A stretch of 64,000 nucleotides of DNA from Pantoea rwandensis (GTDB lineage Bacteria; Pseudomonadota; Gammaproteobacteria; Enterobacterales; Enterobacteriaceae): NCBI RefSeq assembly GCF_002095475.1, contig NZ_MLFR01000007.1:105563-169562 (forward strand). The letters are read 5' to 3'. The translations under genes and the position numbers were made by a program. Positions 8,682 through 17,270 of the stretch are shown here, piece after piece; within the stretch, counting starts at the first letter, position 1; each line of letters opens with the position of its first letter. The notes below the pieces were generated by a model, which had not been told where the DNA came from, searched no databases, and saw nothing but the letters and a program-made list of their open reading frames with translations.

Positions 8682-9602
8682 TCATGGCGTACTACTCACC
8701 ATCGCCAGTTTGCGCTGACGATTTTCCCGCCATACCGCAAATATCCCAGCGAGCGCCACAATCGATGCACCAAAGAGTGTGGTCATTCCAGGCAGACTAT
8801 TGAGGAACAGATAGCCAATCAGCATTGACCACACCAACGTGGTGTAATCAAACGGCGCCAGCAGCGAGGCATCAGCATAGCGCAGGCTGAGTGTCACCAG
8901 AATCTGTGCCAGGCCGCCAAACAAACCACAACCCACCAGCAGCAGCAACTGCAAGCCGGTGGGCTTAGCCCAACCGAAAAACACGGTGGCAAGCCCAATC
9001 AAGGTGGTCATCACCGAAAAATAGAACACAATCGCACCCGGCTTTTCGATGCCATTCAGGAAACGAATCTGCACATTCGACGTAGCCGTACACAGTGCCG
9101 CAATCAACGCAAAAGCGACACCCAGGCTAGCCGTGGCGCTATTGGCGACACCTGCCAGCACACCACCGCTGGCCGCGAGGCTGGAAGAAAGCATAATCAG
9201 AATGCCCGATAAGCCCACCACCACAGCCACCCAGCGCGATATGTGCACCCGCTCCTTTAACAACATCGCGGCCATCATCACGGTAAACAGCGGTGCGGCA
9301 TAGCTGAGTGCGGTGGCATCTGCCAGAGAGATATACACCAGCGCCAGATAGTTGAAATACATGCCGCCAGTGCCGGAAAAACCGCGAATGAAATGGCCAA
9401 ACAGGTTACGGGTTTTCAGGTTCTGCAGTACGTTGCCCTGAAATTTCAGCCAGATAAGCAGCGGAAACAAGGCAATAAAGCTGCGAAAAAAAATCACTTC
9501 ACCAGTGGGGATGCTGCCATTAAGGCCTTTTACACAGGCCAACATCAAAGTGGCACACAGGGCGGCAAAGATTTTCAGTAACACGCCTAATCGGGGATTC
9601 AT
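8682..9602 (-). CDS. DMT-superfamily (EamA) transporter
   Basis: 306-residue integral membrane protein with about ten hydrophobic segments in two EamA repeats (about residues 8-140 and 160-295), the architecture of drug/metabolite exporters such as RhaT/YdcZ relatives. The segment LADATALSYAAPLFTVMMAAMLLKERV is a typical end-of-repeat motif. The substrate cannot be told from sequence; metabolite export is likely. It converges on the RraA-like gene across the octamer array and is divergent from the ABC binding-protein gene. Confidence 0.8.
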   Translation of the reverse strand: MNPRLGVLLKIFAALCATLMLACVKGLNGSIPTGEVIFFRSFIALFPLLIWLKFQGNVLQNLKTRNLFGHFIRGFSGTGGMYFNYLALVYISLADATALSYAAPLFTVMMAAMLLKERVHISRWVAVVVGLSGILIMLSSSLAASGGVLAGVANSATASLGVAFALIAALCTATSNVQIRFLNGIEKPGAIVFYFSVMTTLIGLATVFFGWAKPTGLQLLLLVGCGLFGGLAQILVTLSLRYADASLLAPFDYTTLVWSMLIGYLFLNSLPGMTTLFGASIVALAGIFAVWRENRQRKLAMVSSTP

Positions 9603-9861
9603 GCTCTCACTCTTCTCTCTCTACCACGTGCAATCGGCGGGATTGCCGAGAGGACAACGCGGCTTACACTAGGGAGAAAAATGTGCGCTGGATAACACTT
9701 TTTCGCTCTAGCTGAATAGAAATAACTTATCGCCTTCAGTCATATTATTTCCCTATTGCACAACACGCTTTCCCTCTTTTTCGGCACAAAACAAAGCCGA
9801 TATAGTCCAGAAAAGCGAGATTTTGCGCTGCGAGGCCGTAACCACCATTGAGGGAATGCAC

Positions 9862-10701
9862 ATGACCATGAAAAGAGTGACCCACATCGGGTTAGCGCTA
9901 CTGCCATTGCTGGCTGTTTCGGCGGCGCATGCCGATATGATGGCGAACATTAAGTCGAGCGGTGAACTAAAATGCGCCGTTTACTCTGACGTACCGCCTT
10001 TCTCTTCACCGGATCCGAAGACCCGCCAACTGGCAGGCATGGATATCGATCTGTGTACCGCCCTGGCGAAGCAGATGAACGTCAAACTCACCTTAGTACC
10101 CACCTCCGTTGAAGCGCGTATCGCGGTGATCGCCACCGGTCGCGCTGATGTGTTGATCGCCAACCTTGCCTACACCAAAACCCGTGGCAACCAAATTCAG
10201 TTCAGCGATCCCTATTATGTGGCCAAAGAGATGCTGCTGGTGAAAGCGCCGTTGGCTGATAAGTCACTGGACTACTTTAAGGGCAAGCGCATCAGCGCGA
10301 CTAAAGGCACCACCTCTGAACAATCGATTCATATCAAAGGCGGCAAAGCGGTCACCTTCCAGGATTCCGCTTCTGCGTTTCTGGCGCTGGAGCAGAACAA
10401 ATCGGTTGGTTTCGTCACCAACACCATGACCGGCATGAAAACCATCGCCCAGGCGAAAAAAGACGGTATCAATCTGGCGATGGTGAAAGAGCCGATGGCG
10501 CTGGAACCGATCGGTATCGGCATGAAGAAAGATGAACCGGCCCTGCTGGCCAGCGTCAACAGCGGTTTAAAAGCCATGGACGATGACGGCACCATCGACA
10601 AAATCTGGAACACCTGGATTGGTCCAAATACCGAATACAAAATGGTGCGCGAAGAGCGCGTACAGCCGCTCTCCAGTCTGAAATTTGAACCACTGGAATA
10701 A
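9862..10701 (+). CDS. Polar amino-acid ABC transporter, periplasmic binding protein
   Basis: Family 3 solute-binding protein (279 residues). Of three nearby ATGs, 9862 is chosen because GAGGGA ends 6 nt before it; it gives a signal peptide ending SAAHA. The mature part starts DMMANIKSSGELKCAVYSD and contains GMDIDLCTALAKQM and the ligand-site segment RADVLIANLAYTKTR. It lacks adjacent permease genes; the matching permeases and ATPase are at 17271-19474. It is 2 nt ahead of pxpB, suggesting the imported compound is a substrate of that enzyme set. Confidence 0.85.
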   Translation: MTMKRVTHIGLALLPLLAVSAAHADMMANIKSSGELKCAVYSDVPPFSSPDPKTRQLAGMDIDLCTALAKQMNVKLTLVPTSVEARIAVIATGRADVLIANLAYTKTRGNQIQFSDPYYVAKEMLLVKAPLADKSLDYFKGKRISATKGTTSEQSIHIKGGKAVTFQDSASAFLALEQNKSVGFVTNTMTGMKTIAQAKKDGINLAMVKEPMALEPIGIGMKKDEPALLASVNSGLKAMDDDGTIDKIWNTWIGPNTEYKMVREERVQPLSSLKFEPLE

Positions 10702-10703
10702 CC

Positions 10704-11414
10704 ATGCCCGTGATGTCGCAATCGGATCTCCAGCCCGCCAGCGCTTCTGCGCTGGCTTGTTCCTCGACGATTACGCTCTCCACCATCGGCGCTCGCGCGT
10801 GGCTGGTGGAAGCACCGGGCGGATTCGATCTCTCCGCTCAGCGCCGCATCTGGTCGCTGGCGCGTTTACTGCAGGCAGATGAGGCGGTAGAAGCCTTGAT
10901 CCCCGGTGTGACCAATCTGCTGGTGCTGTTCCGCCAGATCCCCAGTGATGACGCCTCAGTTCGCACCAGCCTGCACGCGGCGTGGGAGCAGGCGCAAGCG
11001 ATCAGCCCGCAGGGAAAACTGATTGAAATTCCCGTTTATTACGGCGGCGAGCACGCTAGCGATCTGGATGCCGTTTGTCGTCACACGGGATTCAGCGCGC
11101 GCGAGGTGGTACGCCGCCATCATCAAAGCGAATACACAGTGTTTGCGCTGGGCAGCGCGCCTGGCTTTGGTTACTTACATGGGCTCGATCCGCAATTAGC
11201 CACACCGCGTAAGAAAGTGCCGTCACTTAGTATGCTCAAAGGCACGGTCACCATCGGTGGCGCTCAGGCCGGTGTTTCGGCGCTGACCGGCCCTAACGGC
11301 TGGAACGCTATCGGTTATGCCGAGTTGGAAGTGTTTGATCCGCTTGCAGAATCCCCGGCGTTAATGGCACCAGGCGACCGCATCCGTTTTCTGCCACAGA
11401 GGATAGAACTGTGA
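10704..11414 (+). CDS. pxpB: 5-oxoprolinase-family subunit PxpB (KipI-like)
   Basis: 236 residues of the allophanate-hydrolase subunit 1/KipI fold. In the PxpABC complex this subunit with PxpC opens 5-oxoproline to glutamate using ATP. The family segments IPVYYGGEHASDLDAVCRHTG, FALGSAPGFGYLHGLD and GSVTIGGAQAGV-like KGTVTIGGAQAGVSALTGPNGWN are visible. The N-terminus (about 25 residues) is longer than in E. coli. Its start is 2 nt after the binding-protein stop and its end overlaps pxpC by 4 nt (GTGA), so they are translationally coupled. Confidence 0.88.
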   Translation: MPVMSQSDLQPASASALACSSTITLSTIGARAWLVEAPGGFDLSAQRRIWSLARLLQADEAVEALIPGVTNLLVLFRQIPSDDASVRTSLHAAWEQAQAISPQGKLIEIPVYYGGEHASDLDAVCRHTGFSAREVVRRHHQSEYTVFALGSAPGFGYLHGLDPQLATPRKKVPSLSMLKGTVTIGGAQAGVSALTGPNGWNAIGYAELEVFDPLAESPALMAPGDRIRFLPQRIEL

Positions 11415-12397
11415 TTGAGATTGAACAGAGCGGTGCGCTAAACACAGTACAGGATCTGGGCCGTTTCAACTTCCGCCATATGGGCGTCTCCGTCAGCGGC
11501 GTAATGGATCCGCTGGCGTTACGCGCCGGTAATCTGCTGCTGGGCAATGAAGAGAGTGCCGCAGCGATTGAAGTGCAGCTGTTCCCGTTTCGCGTCCGCT
11601 TTTTGCAGGACAGCAGCATCGCTGTAACCGGCGCTGACTGCCGCGCCACCCTGGATGGTGCGCCATTGCCGCCATGGTGGGGCTGCGGTGTGCGAGCCGG
11701 ACAGCTGCTGGAACTGCGTTACCCGCGCAGTGGCGCACGCGGTTATCTCTGTATAGCAGGTGGCATTGATGTGCCACTGGTGCTGGGTTCGCGCAGCACC
11801 GCACTGCGCGGCGGTTTTGGCGGACTGGAAGGCCGTCCACTGCAGCGCGGCGATCGGCTAACACTGGGTGAAACCGCGGCCCCCCCGCTGCCCACCAGCG
11901 GAATCGGCATCGAGCCGCCGGACAGCGCCCTGCGCTCACATTTCCCGCGTAACAGCGCGGGTGAGATTCAGTTGCGTGCCATTCCGTCGGGCGAATATCC
12001 GCTGTTCGCTGCCGATGCACCGCGCTTCTGGCAGCAGTCATGGCAGGTCTCCAATCAAAGCAACCGCACCGGTTATCGACTGGCAGGCGATCCGATTTTC
12101 CCTTCGCAAACCATCGAGATGCGATCTTACGGATTGATCCCTGGCATTGTGCAGGTGCCACCGGGCGGTGAACCGATCATTCAGCTCAGCGATGCCAACA
12201 CCGCGGGTGGTTATCCCAAGATCGCCGGGGTGATCGAGCAGGATCTATGGCGACTGGGACAAGTGCTTCCCGGTCAATCGATCCAACTGATCCAGAGCGA
12301 TACGCGTGAAGCGATCGCCATTGAGCAAGAAGTCACACGCTGGCTTAGTCGTTTGCGGCTCAGTTGCCCCACGCTGCGCAAAGCGTTGACGGCATAA
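11411..12397 (+). CDS. pxpC: 5-oxoprolinase-family subunit PxpC (KipA-like)
   Basis: 328 residues of the biotin-dependent-carboxyltransferase/KipA fold, partner of PxpB. The N-terminal segment QDLGRFNFRHMGVSVSGVMDPLALRAGN is diagnostic, as is the middle CIAGGIDVPLVLGSRSTALRGGFGGLEGR. A GTG start overlaps the pxpB stop. It is followed 20 nt later by pxpA. Confidence 0.9.
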   Translation: MIEIEQSGALNTVQDLGRFNFRHMGVSVSGVMDPLALRAGNLLLGNEESAAAIEVQLFPFRVRFLQDSSIAVTGADCRATLDGAPLPPWWGCGVRAGQLLELRYPRSGARGYLCIAGGIDVPLVLGSRSTALRGGFGGLEGRPLQRGDRLTLGETAAPPLPTSGIGIEPPDSALRSHFPRNSAGEIQLRAIPSGEYPLFAADAPRFWQQSWQVSNQSNRTGYRLAGDPIFPSQTIEMRSYGLIPGIVQVPPGGEPIIQLSDANTAGGYPKIAGVIEQDLWRLGQVLPGQSIQLIQSDTREAIAIEQEVTRWLSRLRLSCPTLRKALTA

Positions 12398-12417
12398 CCC
12401 TCACAAGGAATCAAACC

Positions 12418-13188
12418 ATGAAGATTGATGTGAACTCCGATATGGGTGAAGGTTTCGGCGTCTATCAACTGTGCGATGACGCCGCACTAATGAAAGTGGT
12501 CTCCTCCGCCAATATCGCCTGCGGATTCCACGCCGGCGATCCAGCGATCATGACCAAAATGGTGCGACTGGCAAAAGAACACGGTGTCGGCATTGGTGCG
12601 CATCCGGGTCTGCCCGATCGCCAAGGCTTTGGTCGTCGTGAACTGCCGTTCAGTGCTGAGGAGATTTGCCAGCAGGTGGCCTATCAACTCGGCGCGCTGA
12701 CAGCCATTGCCAAAGCAGAAGGCACCCATGTGTCACACTTTAGTTTCCATGCCGCGATGGGCAATATCGTTAACCGTGACAAGGCGTTGGCGCAGCAAGT
12801 GATGCTACTGGTGGCACGCATCAATCCGGATCTGATTGTGTTCGCACAACCGGATACCATCATTGAGCACGCTGCCCAGAAGGCGGACCTGAAAACCCTG
12901 ACGCTGTTCCTCGCCGACCGCGCCTACGATGCGCAGGGCCGTTTAGTGCCACGCGGCATTGCAGGTTCAGTAATTAAAGAAGAGGCGGCACTGCGTGCCC
13001 GCGTGCGGCAGTTCTTGCAACATGGCACGGTTACCACCTTCGAAGGGGAAGTGATTGCCGTACGTGCGAGTTCGATTCTGGTGCACAGCGACACGCCGGG
13101 TTCACTGGCTCTCGCCACTATCGTACGGAGCGAAATTGAAGCCAGCGGTCATCAGGTTGCGCCTGCGGCTGAGGTGCTTGCGCAATAA
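12418..13188 (+). CDS. pxpA: LamB/YcsF-family PxpA with atypical active-site motif
   Basis: 256 residues; PxpA is the third 5-oxoprolinase subunit and phosphorylates or hydrolyses the lactam with PxpBC. The ATG at 12418 follows AAGGA and yields the classic N-terminus MKIDVNSDMGEGFG. SANIACGFHAGDP and GIGAHPGLPDRQGFGRR are present. The usual KPHGALYN motif is replaced by SFHAAMGN (about residues 110-117): the histidine is kept but the lysine, proline and tyrosine are gone. It may therefore be a sub-family with a related but different substrate. Followed by a bidirectional terminator. Confidence 0.82.
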   Translation: MKIDVNSDMGEGFGVYQLCDDAALMKVVSSANIACGFHAGDPAIMTKMVRLAKEHGVGIGAHPGLPDRQGFGRRELPFSAEEICQQVAYQLGALTAIAKAEGTHVSHFSFHAAMGNIVNRDKALAQQVMLLVARINPDLIVFAQPDTIIEHAAQKADLKTLTLFLADRAYDAQGRLVPRGIAGSVIKEEAALRARVRQFLQHGTVTTFEGEVIAVRASSILVHSDTPGSLALATIVRSEIEASGHQVAPAAEVLAQ

Positions 13189-13208
13189 CACTTTTGCATC
13201 GCCCTAAT

Positions 13209-13240
13209 AAAAAATGGCTGCCCATCGGCAGCCATTTTTT
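13209..13240. terminator. Bidirectional intrinsic terminator
   Basis: A-run, then TGGCTGCC (13215-13222), CATC loop, GGCAGCCA (13227-13234), then T-run. It serves both pxpA (+) and the convergent aminotransferase gene (-). Confidence 0.93.
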
Positions 13241-13250
13241 CGTTTTCAGC

Positions 13251-14453
13251 TTATCGGCAGCCAGTACAGAACGCCGCGATGCGGTCACAACCGGTTTCTA
13301 AACGCTCCATGCTCGTGGCGTAGGAAAGGCGGAAGTACGGGCTCATACCATAAGCGGCACCCTGCACCGTCACCACGTGCTGCTCTTCAATTAGCGCCAG
13401 TACAAAATCGGCATCATTATTGATTAAACGGCCACCGGCACTGGTCTTGCCAATCAGCCCTTCAATATTCACAAACAGGTAAAACGCACCTTCTGGCTTG
13501 TGGCAACGCAGGCCATCAATCGAGGTCAGACGCTCCAGCACGAAATCACGGCGTTCACGGTAGATACGCGCGCGCGCTTGCAACAAATCCTGTGGCCCTT
13601 CCAGCACCGCCACTGCCGCCGCTTGCGTCAGGGTACAGACTCCGCCACTGTTCTGGGTGTTCACATTGCTCATCGCTTTAATTAGCGGTGCAGGACCACC
13701 GCAGAAGCCCAAACGCCAGCCGGTCATCGAATAGGCTTTTGACACGCCGTTCACCGTCAACACGCGGTCATACAGACGCGGCTCAACCTGTGCCAGAGTA
13801 TAAAAACGCACATTGTCATAGATCAGATGTTCATAGATATCATCCGTCATGATCCATACCTGCGGATGACGCAGCAGCACTTCGCCCAACGCCAGTAACT
13901 CGGCTTTGCTGGCTACCGAACCGGTCGGATTGCTCGGGTAATTTAGTAGCAGCCACTTGGTCTTATCGGTGATCGCCGCATCCAGATCCGCTGGCAGCGG
14001 TTTAAAGCCGTTCTCCTGCGAGCACGGCAGCGGCACCGGAACACCACCGGCAAATTTCACGATATCGGCATAGCTGATCCACGATGGCGTGGGGATCACC
14101 ACTTCGTCACCCGGATTGATGGTCGCAAGGATGGCATTAAAGATGATCTGCTTCGCGCCACCCGCCGTGAGAATCTGGCTCACGTCATACTCCAGCTGGT
14201 TATCCCGTTTGAATTTCAGCTGAATCGCTTTGCGCAGTGCAGGCGTGCCGTCGGTGGGTGGGTAGCGCGTGTCGCCCGCGCGTGCAGCGGCGTAGGCGGC
14301 TTCAATCGCATGTTCCGGCGTGGGGAAATCCGGCTCACCGGTAGAAAGTGCTACCACATCAACGCCCTGTGCCGCGAGATCACGCGCTTTTTGGGTCATG
14401 GCAACGGAGGCGGAAACGGTCACATTCTTTAATCGATCGGCTATCTCGGGCAT
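13251..14453 (-). CDS. Class I/II PLP-dependent aminotransferase
   Basis: 400-residue aspartate-aminotransferase-like enzyme (fold type I, subgroup 1-gamma as in Thermus/Bacillus AspC). The PLP lysine lies in VNGVSKAYSMTGWRLGF, and YPSNPTG, TDDIYEH and the C-terminal arginine segment PYFRLSYATS are visible. The ATG at 14453 is preferred to TTG at 14459 because AGGA lies 9 nt before it. It is convergent to pxpA and divergent from nac; it probably transaminates the amino acid released or imported by the surrounding genes (inference). Confidence 0.87.
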   Translation of the reverse strand: MPEIADRLKNVTVSASVAMTQKARDLAAQGVDVVALSTGEPDFPTPEHAIEAAYAAARAGDTRYPPTDGTPALRKAIQLKFKRDNQLEYDVSQILTAGGAKQIIFNAILATINPGDEVVIPTPSWISYADIVKFAGGVPVPLPCSQENGFKPLPADLDAAITDKTKWLLLNYPSNPTGSVASKAELLALGEVLLRHPQVWIMTDDIYEHLIYDNVRFYTLAQVEPRLYDRVLTVNGVSKAYSMTGWRLGFCGGPAPLIKAMSNVNTQNSGGVCTLTQAAAVAVLEGPQDLLQARARIYRERRDFVLERLTSIDGLRCHKPEGAFYLFVNIEGLIGKTSAGGRLINNDADFVLALIEEQHVVTVQGAAYGMSPYFRLSYATSMERLETGCDRIAAFCTGCR

Positions 14454-14729
14454 GGTCAATCCTGGGTTCGGGGGAGGTCAGTTTTCCCTGAGCATAGGAT
14501 TAGGGCCGAAGCCACGGATAATAGTGCTTTGTTGTGGTGATATAACACAAAGCGATGACTGGACCGACTCCACACTTTTGCCATAAAGGCGGTGAATTGG
14601 TACAGAATTGGGCGGCAGGTCACGCCCGCTCAACTGACGACATGTTAATAAAGTGTTACTTTCTTTCCCGAGCCACATCTCGAACCCACGCTTTTCCTTG
14701 CCCGCCATTGGCAATGCTGATGGGTCAAC

Positions 14730-14746
14730 TGCACTCAGCTGGTGCA
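14730..14746. promoter_or_regulatory. NtrC (NR-I) enhancer site
   Basis: TGCACTCAGCTGGTGCA matches the NtrC consensus TGCACCA-N3-TGGTGCA at 12 of 14 defined positions. It is centred about 146 bp before the predicted start of nac transcription, close to the distance known for the Klebsiella nac enhancer. Confidence 0.8.
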
Positions 14747-14856
14747 GTGCTGCATTTTTCAACACCCGCCATACCGGCGGCTCACTAGCTCAGCACCTGC
14801 CTCAGGAGGCCCGGTAGTCGTACCCTCCTGTCTGAGTTCAATAACGAAAGCTTATC

Positions 14857-14873
14857 CTGGCATCAACTTTGCT
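14857..14873 (+). promoter_or_regulatory. Sigma-54 promoter of nac
   Basis: CTGGCATCAACTTTGCT: TGG at 14858-14860 and GC at 14871-14872 give the required GG-N10-GC spacing, with the TTTGCT -12 block. The expected start is near 14884, about 26 nt before the nac ATG. Confidence 0.82.
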
Positions 14874-14909
14874 TGAGGAGGATATGCGTTCTGTTTGAGG
14901 GAAGTGTCC

Positions 14910-15833
14910 ATGAATCTTCGTCGCCTGAAGTACTTTGTTAAAATTGTTGACGTCGGAAGCCTGACGCAAGCAGCCGATATCCTGCATATCGCCCAACCCG
15001 CCTTGAGCCAACAGCTGGCTACGCTGGAAGGTGAGGTGAATCAACAGCTATTGATTCGTACCAAACGCGGCGTCACGCCCACCGAAGCAGGGAAAACACT
15101 TTATTCCCATGCGCAGTCTATTTTGCGCCAGTGCGAACAGGCGCAAAGTGCGATTGATCTGGTGGGTGCAGCGCTAAGCGGCAGCGTCTCTGTCGGGTTG
15201 GCACCGGGCACGGCGGCGCAAAATTTGGCGCTACCGCTGATGATGGAAGTACAGCAACAGCATCCCGGCATCGTGCTCTATTTTAACGAGAACTTTGGTA
15301 CCACACTGAGCGAGCTCATCATGAACGGCCGTATGGATATGGCGGTGATTTACGATCATCGCACCATCCATGGCCTGCGCTTTATGCCGCTGATGAAAGA
15401 AGACTTATGCTTTGTCTGCCCGTTCAGCCTGGCGAAACCAGTGAAAGAAATCCCGCTGTCACAGGTCGCGCAATATGACCTGTTCCTGCCACGCATCTAC
15501 AACATCATGCGCAAAGTGCTGGATGATGCCTTCGTGCAGAACAATCTGCAGTACCGCGTGAAGTGCGAAATTGAATCGCAAACCACCCTAAACGCGGCGC
15601 TGAGTGCCGGTCTCGGGACCACCATCATGCCGGAATCCGCCGCCCGCGCGATGCTGAAAAATGGTGATACCTGGATGGCGAAGATCATTGAGCCAGATGT
15701 TCAGGCCTCACTGTCGTTCTGCATGTCAGACCATCTGCCGCTGTCCCAACCTGCTGAAGCAGTGAAATCGATTCTGCTGTCGCTGATGTCGCGCCGCAAC
15801 CTGGAGAACCATCCGCTGACCCTCGTGGGATAA
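14910..15833 (+). CDS. nac: Nitrogen assimilation regulator Nac (LysR family)
   Basis: 307-residue LysR-type regulator that couples the NtrBC/sigma-54 response to sigma-70 genes under nitrogen limitation. The first 70 residues (MNLRRLKYFVKIVDVGSLTQ, AQPALSQQLATLEGE, LLIRTKRGVTPTEAGK) are nearly the same as E. coli Nac, and the effector domain aligns throughout. The ATG at 14910 follows GAGGGAAG. The sigma-54 promoter and NtrC site upstream support the assignment independently. It sits inside a cluster of lactam/amino-acid use genes, which are plausible Nac targets. Confidence 0.88.
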   Translation: MNLRRLKYFVKIVDVGSLTQAADILHIAQPALSQQLATLEGEVNQQLLIRTKRGVTPTEAGKTLYSHAQSILRQCEQAQSAIDLVGAALSGSVSVGLAPGTAAQNLALPLMMEVQQQHPGIVLYFNENFGTTLSELIMNGRMDMAVIYDHRTIHGLRFMPLMKEDLCFVCPFSLAKPVKEIPLSQVAQYDLFLPRIYNIMRKVLDDAFVQNNLQYRVKCEIESQTTLNAALSAGLGTTIMPESAARAMLKNGDTWMAKIIEPDVQASLSFCMSDHLPLSQPAEAVKSILLSLMSRRNLENHPLTLVG

Positions 15834-15947
15834 GACCCGCTTATCACCGCAAAGCGAAACCCTCTTACTGCCCGTCTGACGAACGCGCTAGATTGATTCG
15901 GTCTGTTGCCCGCTCCGGCGGGCGTGTTTCGCTTTGACGGGAACCCC

Positions 15948-16364
15948 ATGGAAAAAACTGCGATACCGCTGCCGACGCTGCGTGCGTTGGCGCGCAAGAT
16001 GCAACGATCCGGCCTCAATAGTCTGGCGTTAGAAGGCAAACAGTGGTCAGTGCGTCTGACGTTTGCCCCAATGCCACCGCGCCCCGCTGCCGTCTTAACG
16101 AAGGAAGATAACTCACCTGTCTCACAGGCTATCGGCGCGCCCCTGCCCGGCACGTTGCTGCGTCGCCATCCGTACAGCCAGCAGGATTTTGTCCAGCCCG
16201 GTCAACAGGTGGAACCCCATGACCTACTGGCAATGGTTCAGGTTGGCCCGCTGTATGTCCCGGTGCTCAGCCCTGCTAAAGGCCGCGTGCAACAGCTTTC
16301 TCTCTCCTCACACTCTCCGGTTGAATACGACCAAGAAATCCTTATTCTTCAGTTGGATAATTAA
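15948..16364 (+). CDS. BCCP-like biotinyl-domain protein lacking the biotin lysine
   Basis: 138-residue protein shaped like acetyl-CoA carboxylase biotin carrier protein: an N-terminal helix-beta region (about 1-45), a proline-rich linker (about 45-70) and a C-terminal biotinyl/lipoyl-like domain (FVQPGQQVEPHDLLAMVQVG... SPAKGRVQQL). The biotin motif (E)AMKM is absent; counting from the conserved GRV turn, the lysine position holds proline in QVGPLYVPV. It cannot be biotinylated at the usual place and no accC is nearby. AccB-like genes do occur beside pxp genes in other bacteria. Role unknown; perhaps a non-catalytic scaffold for PxpBC. Confidence 0.7.
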   Translation: MEKTAIPLPTLRALARKMQRSGLNSLALEGKQWSVRLTFAPMPPRPAAVLTKEDNSPVSQAIGAPLPGTLLRRHPYSQQDFVQPGQQVEPHDLLAMVQVGPLYVPVLSPAKGRVQQLSLSSHSPVEYDQEILILQLDN

Positions 16365-16495
16365 ATTTAAATCCGGTTATAAGGGGCACTTATCGCCTCA
16401 CACTTTTTATGTCTTATGCCCTTGCAGCATAACTGCATAAAGTCAAAAAAGACCCATTACGCCTGACACACACCTGGCGAGACGAGGAAACACAA

Positions 16496-17248
16496 ATGCC
16501 ATTTTCAGATTACAAAACGGCGCTGGTGACCGGCGCATCTGCTGGCATGGGCGAAGCGATTGTTGAGCGCCTGTGCAAAGAGGGGATCACCGTGCACGCG
16601 GTAGCACGCCGCAAGGAACAGCTGGCCGCACTGGCCGATCGTACTGGCTGCATTCCCCATGCCGTCGATGTCAGTGACGTCCATGCGCTGACCGCGCTGT
16701 GCAAAGACTTGGAAATCGACATTCTGGTCAACAACGCGGGTGTCTCGCATCCTGGTTCGATTCTCGAGGCAGACGAGAACGTGGTGGAGACACAAGTTGA
16801 TGTCAACCTGCGTGCCGTGCTGCACCTGTGCCGCTTACTGGTGCCGGGCATGATGGCGCGTGACCGTGGCCACGTGTTCAACATCACCTCGATTGCCGCC
16901 ATCTACAACTTCAACGGTAACTCGGTGTATCACGCCACTAAAGCCGGGGTGCACGCGTTGTCGCGCCAGCTACGTGTGGACTGCTATGGCAAACGTGTGC
17001 GCATCACCGAAATCTGTCCAGGGCGTGTTGCTACCGATATCTTCGGCAATGTCTCGGGCGATCACGATGACGCACGCCGCCGTTATATCGACGGATTCGA
17101 GCTGCCACAGGCCAAAGATATCGCCGACTGCGTGGCCTTTGCGCTGTCTGCGCCGGTAGCGGTCAATATCGGTAATATCGAAATTACCCCGACGCTGCAG
17201 GTGCCGGGCGGTCTTTCCACTATGCGACCGGGCGACCGCACCGCGTAA
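16496..17248 (+). CDS. SDR-family oxidoreductase (YdfG-like)
   Basis: 250-residue classical short-chain dehydrogenase. TGASAGMGE (about residues 12-20) binds NAD(P); NNAG, the catalytic serine in NITSIAA and YHATK are in order. The RRKEQL stretch after the second strand favours NADP. YdfG relatives oxidise serine, threonine or 3-hydroxy acids. First gene of a probable operon with the two permeases and ATPase (gaps of 22, -1 and 9 nt), linking it to the imported compound. Confidence 0.83.
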   Translation: MPFSDYKTALVTGASAGMGEAIVERLCKEGITVHAVARRKEQLAALADRTGCIPHAVDVSDVHALTALCKDLEIDILVNNAGVSHPGSILEADENVVETQVDVNLRAVLHLCRLLVPGMMARDRGHVFNITSIAAIYNFNGNSVYHATKAGVHALSRQLRVDCYGKRVRITEICPGRVATDIFGNVSGDHDDARRRYIDGFELPQAKDIADCVAFALSAPVAVNIGNIEITPTLQVPGGLSTMRPGDRTA

Positions 17249-17270
17249 TACCGTACGATGAGGTAACTGT

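Larger units (their letters stand above)
14454..14909. other. Divergent promoter region aminotransferase/nac
   Basis: 456 bp without a gene. It contains an NtrC-type enhancer site (14730-14746) and a sigma-54 promoter (14857-14873), both listed separately, facing nac. Nothing else coding is visible. Confidence 0.6.

Noticed and set aside
9601..9861. Sigma-54 promoter before the ABC binding-protein gene
   Set aside because: The only GGCAC-like match has 11 instead of 10 bases between GG and GC.
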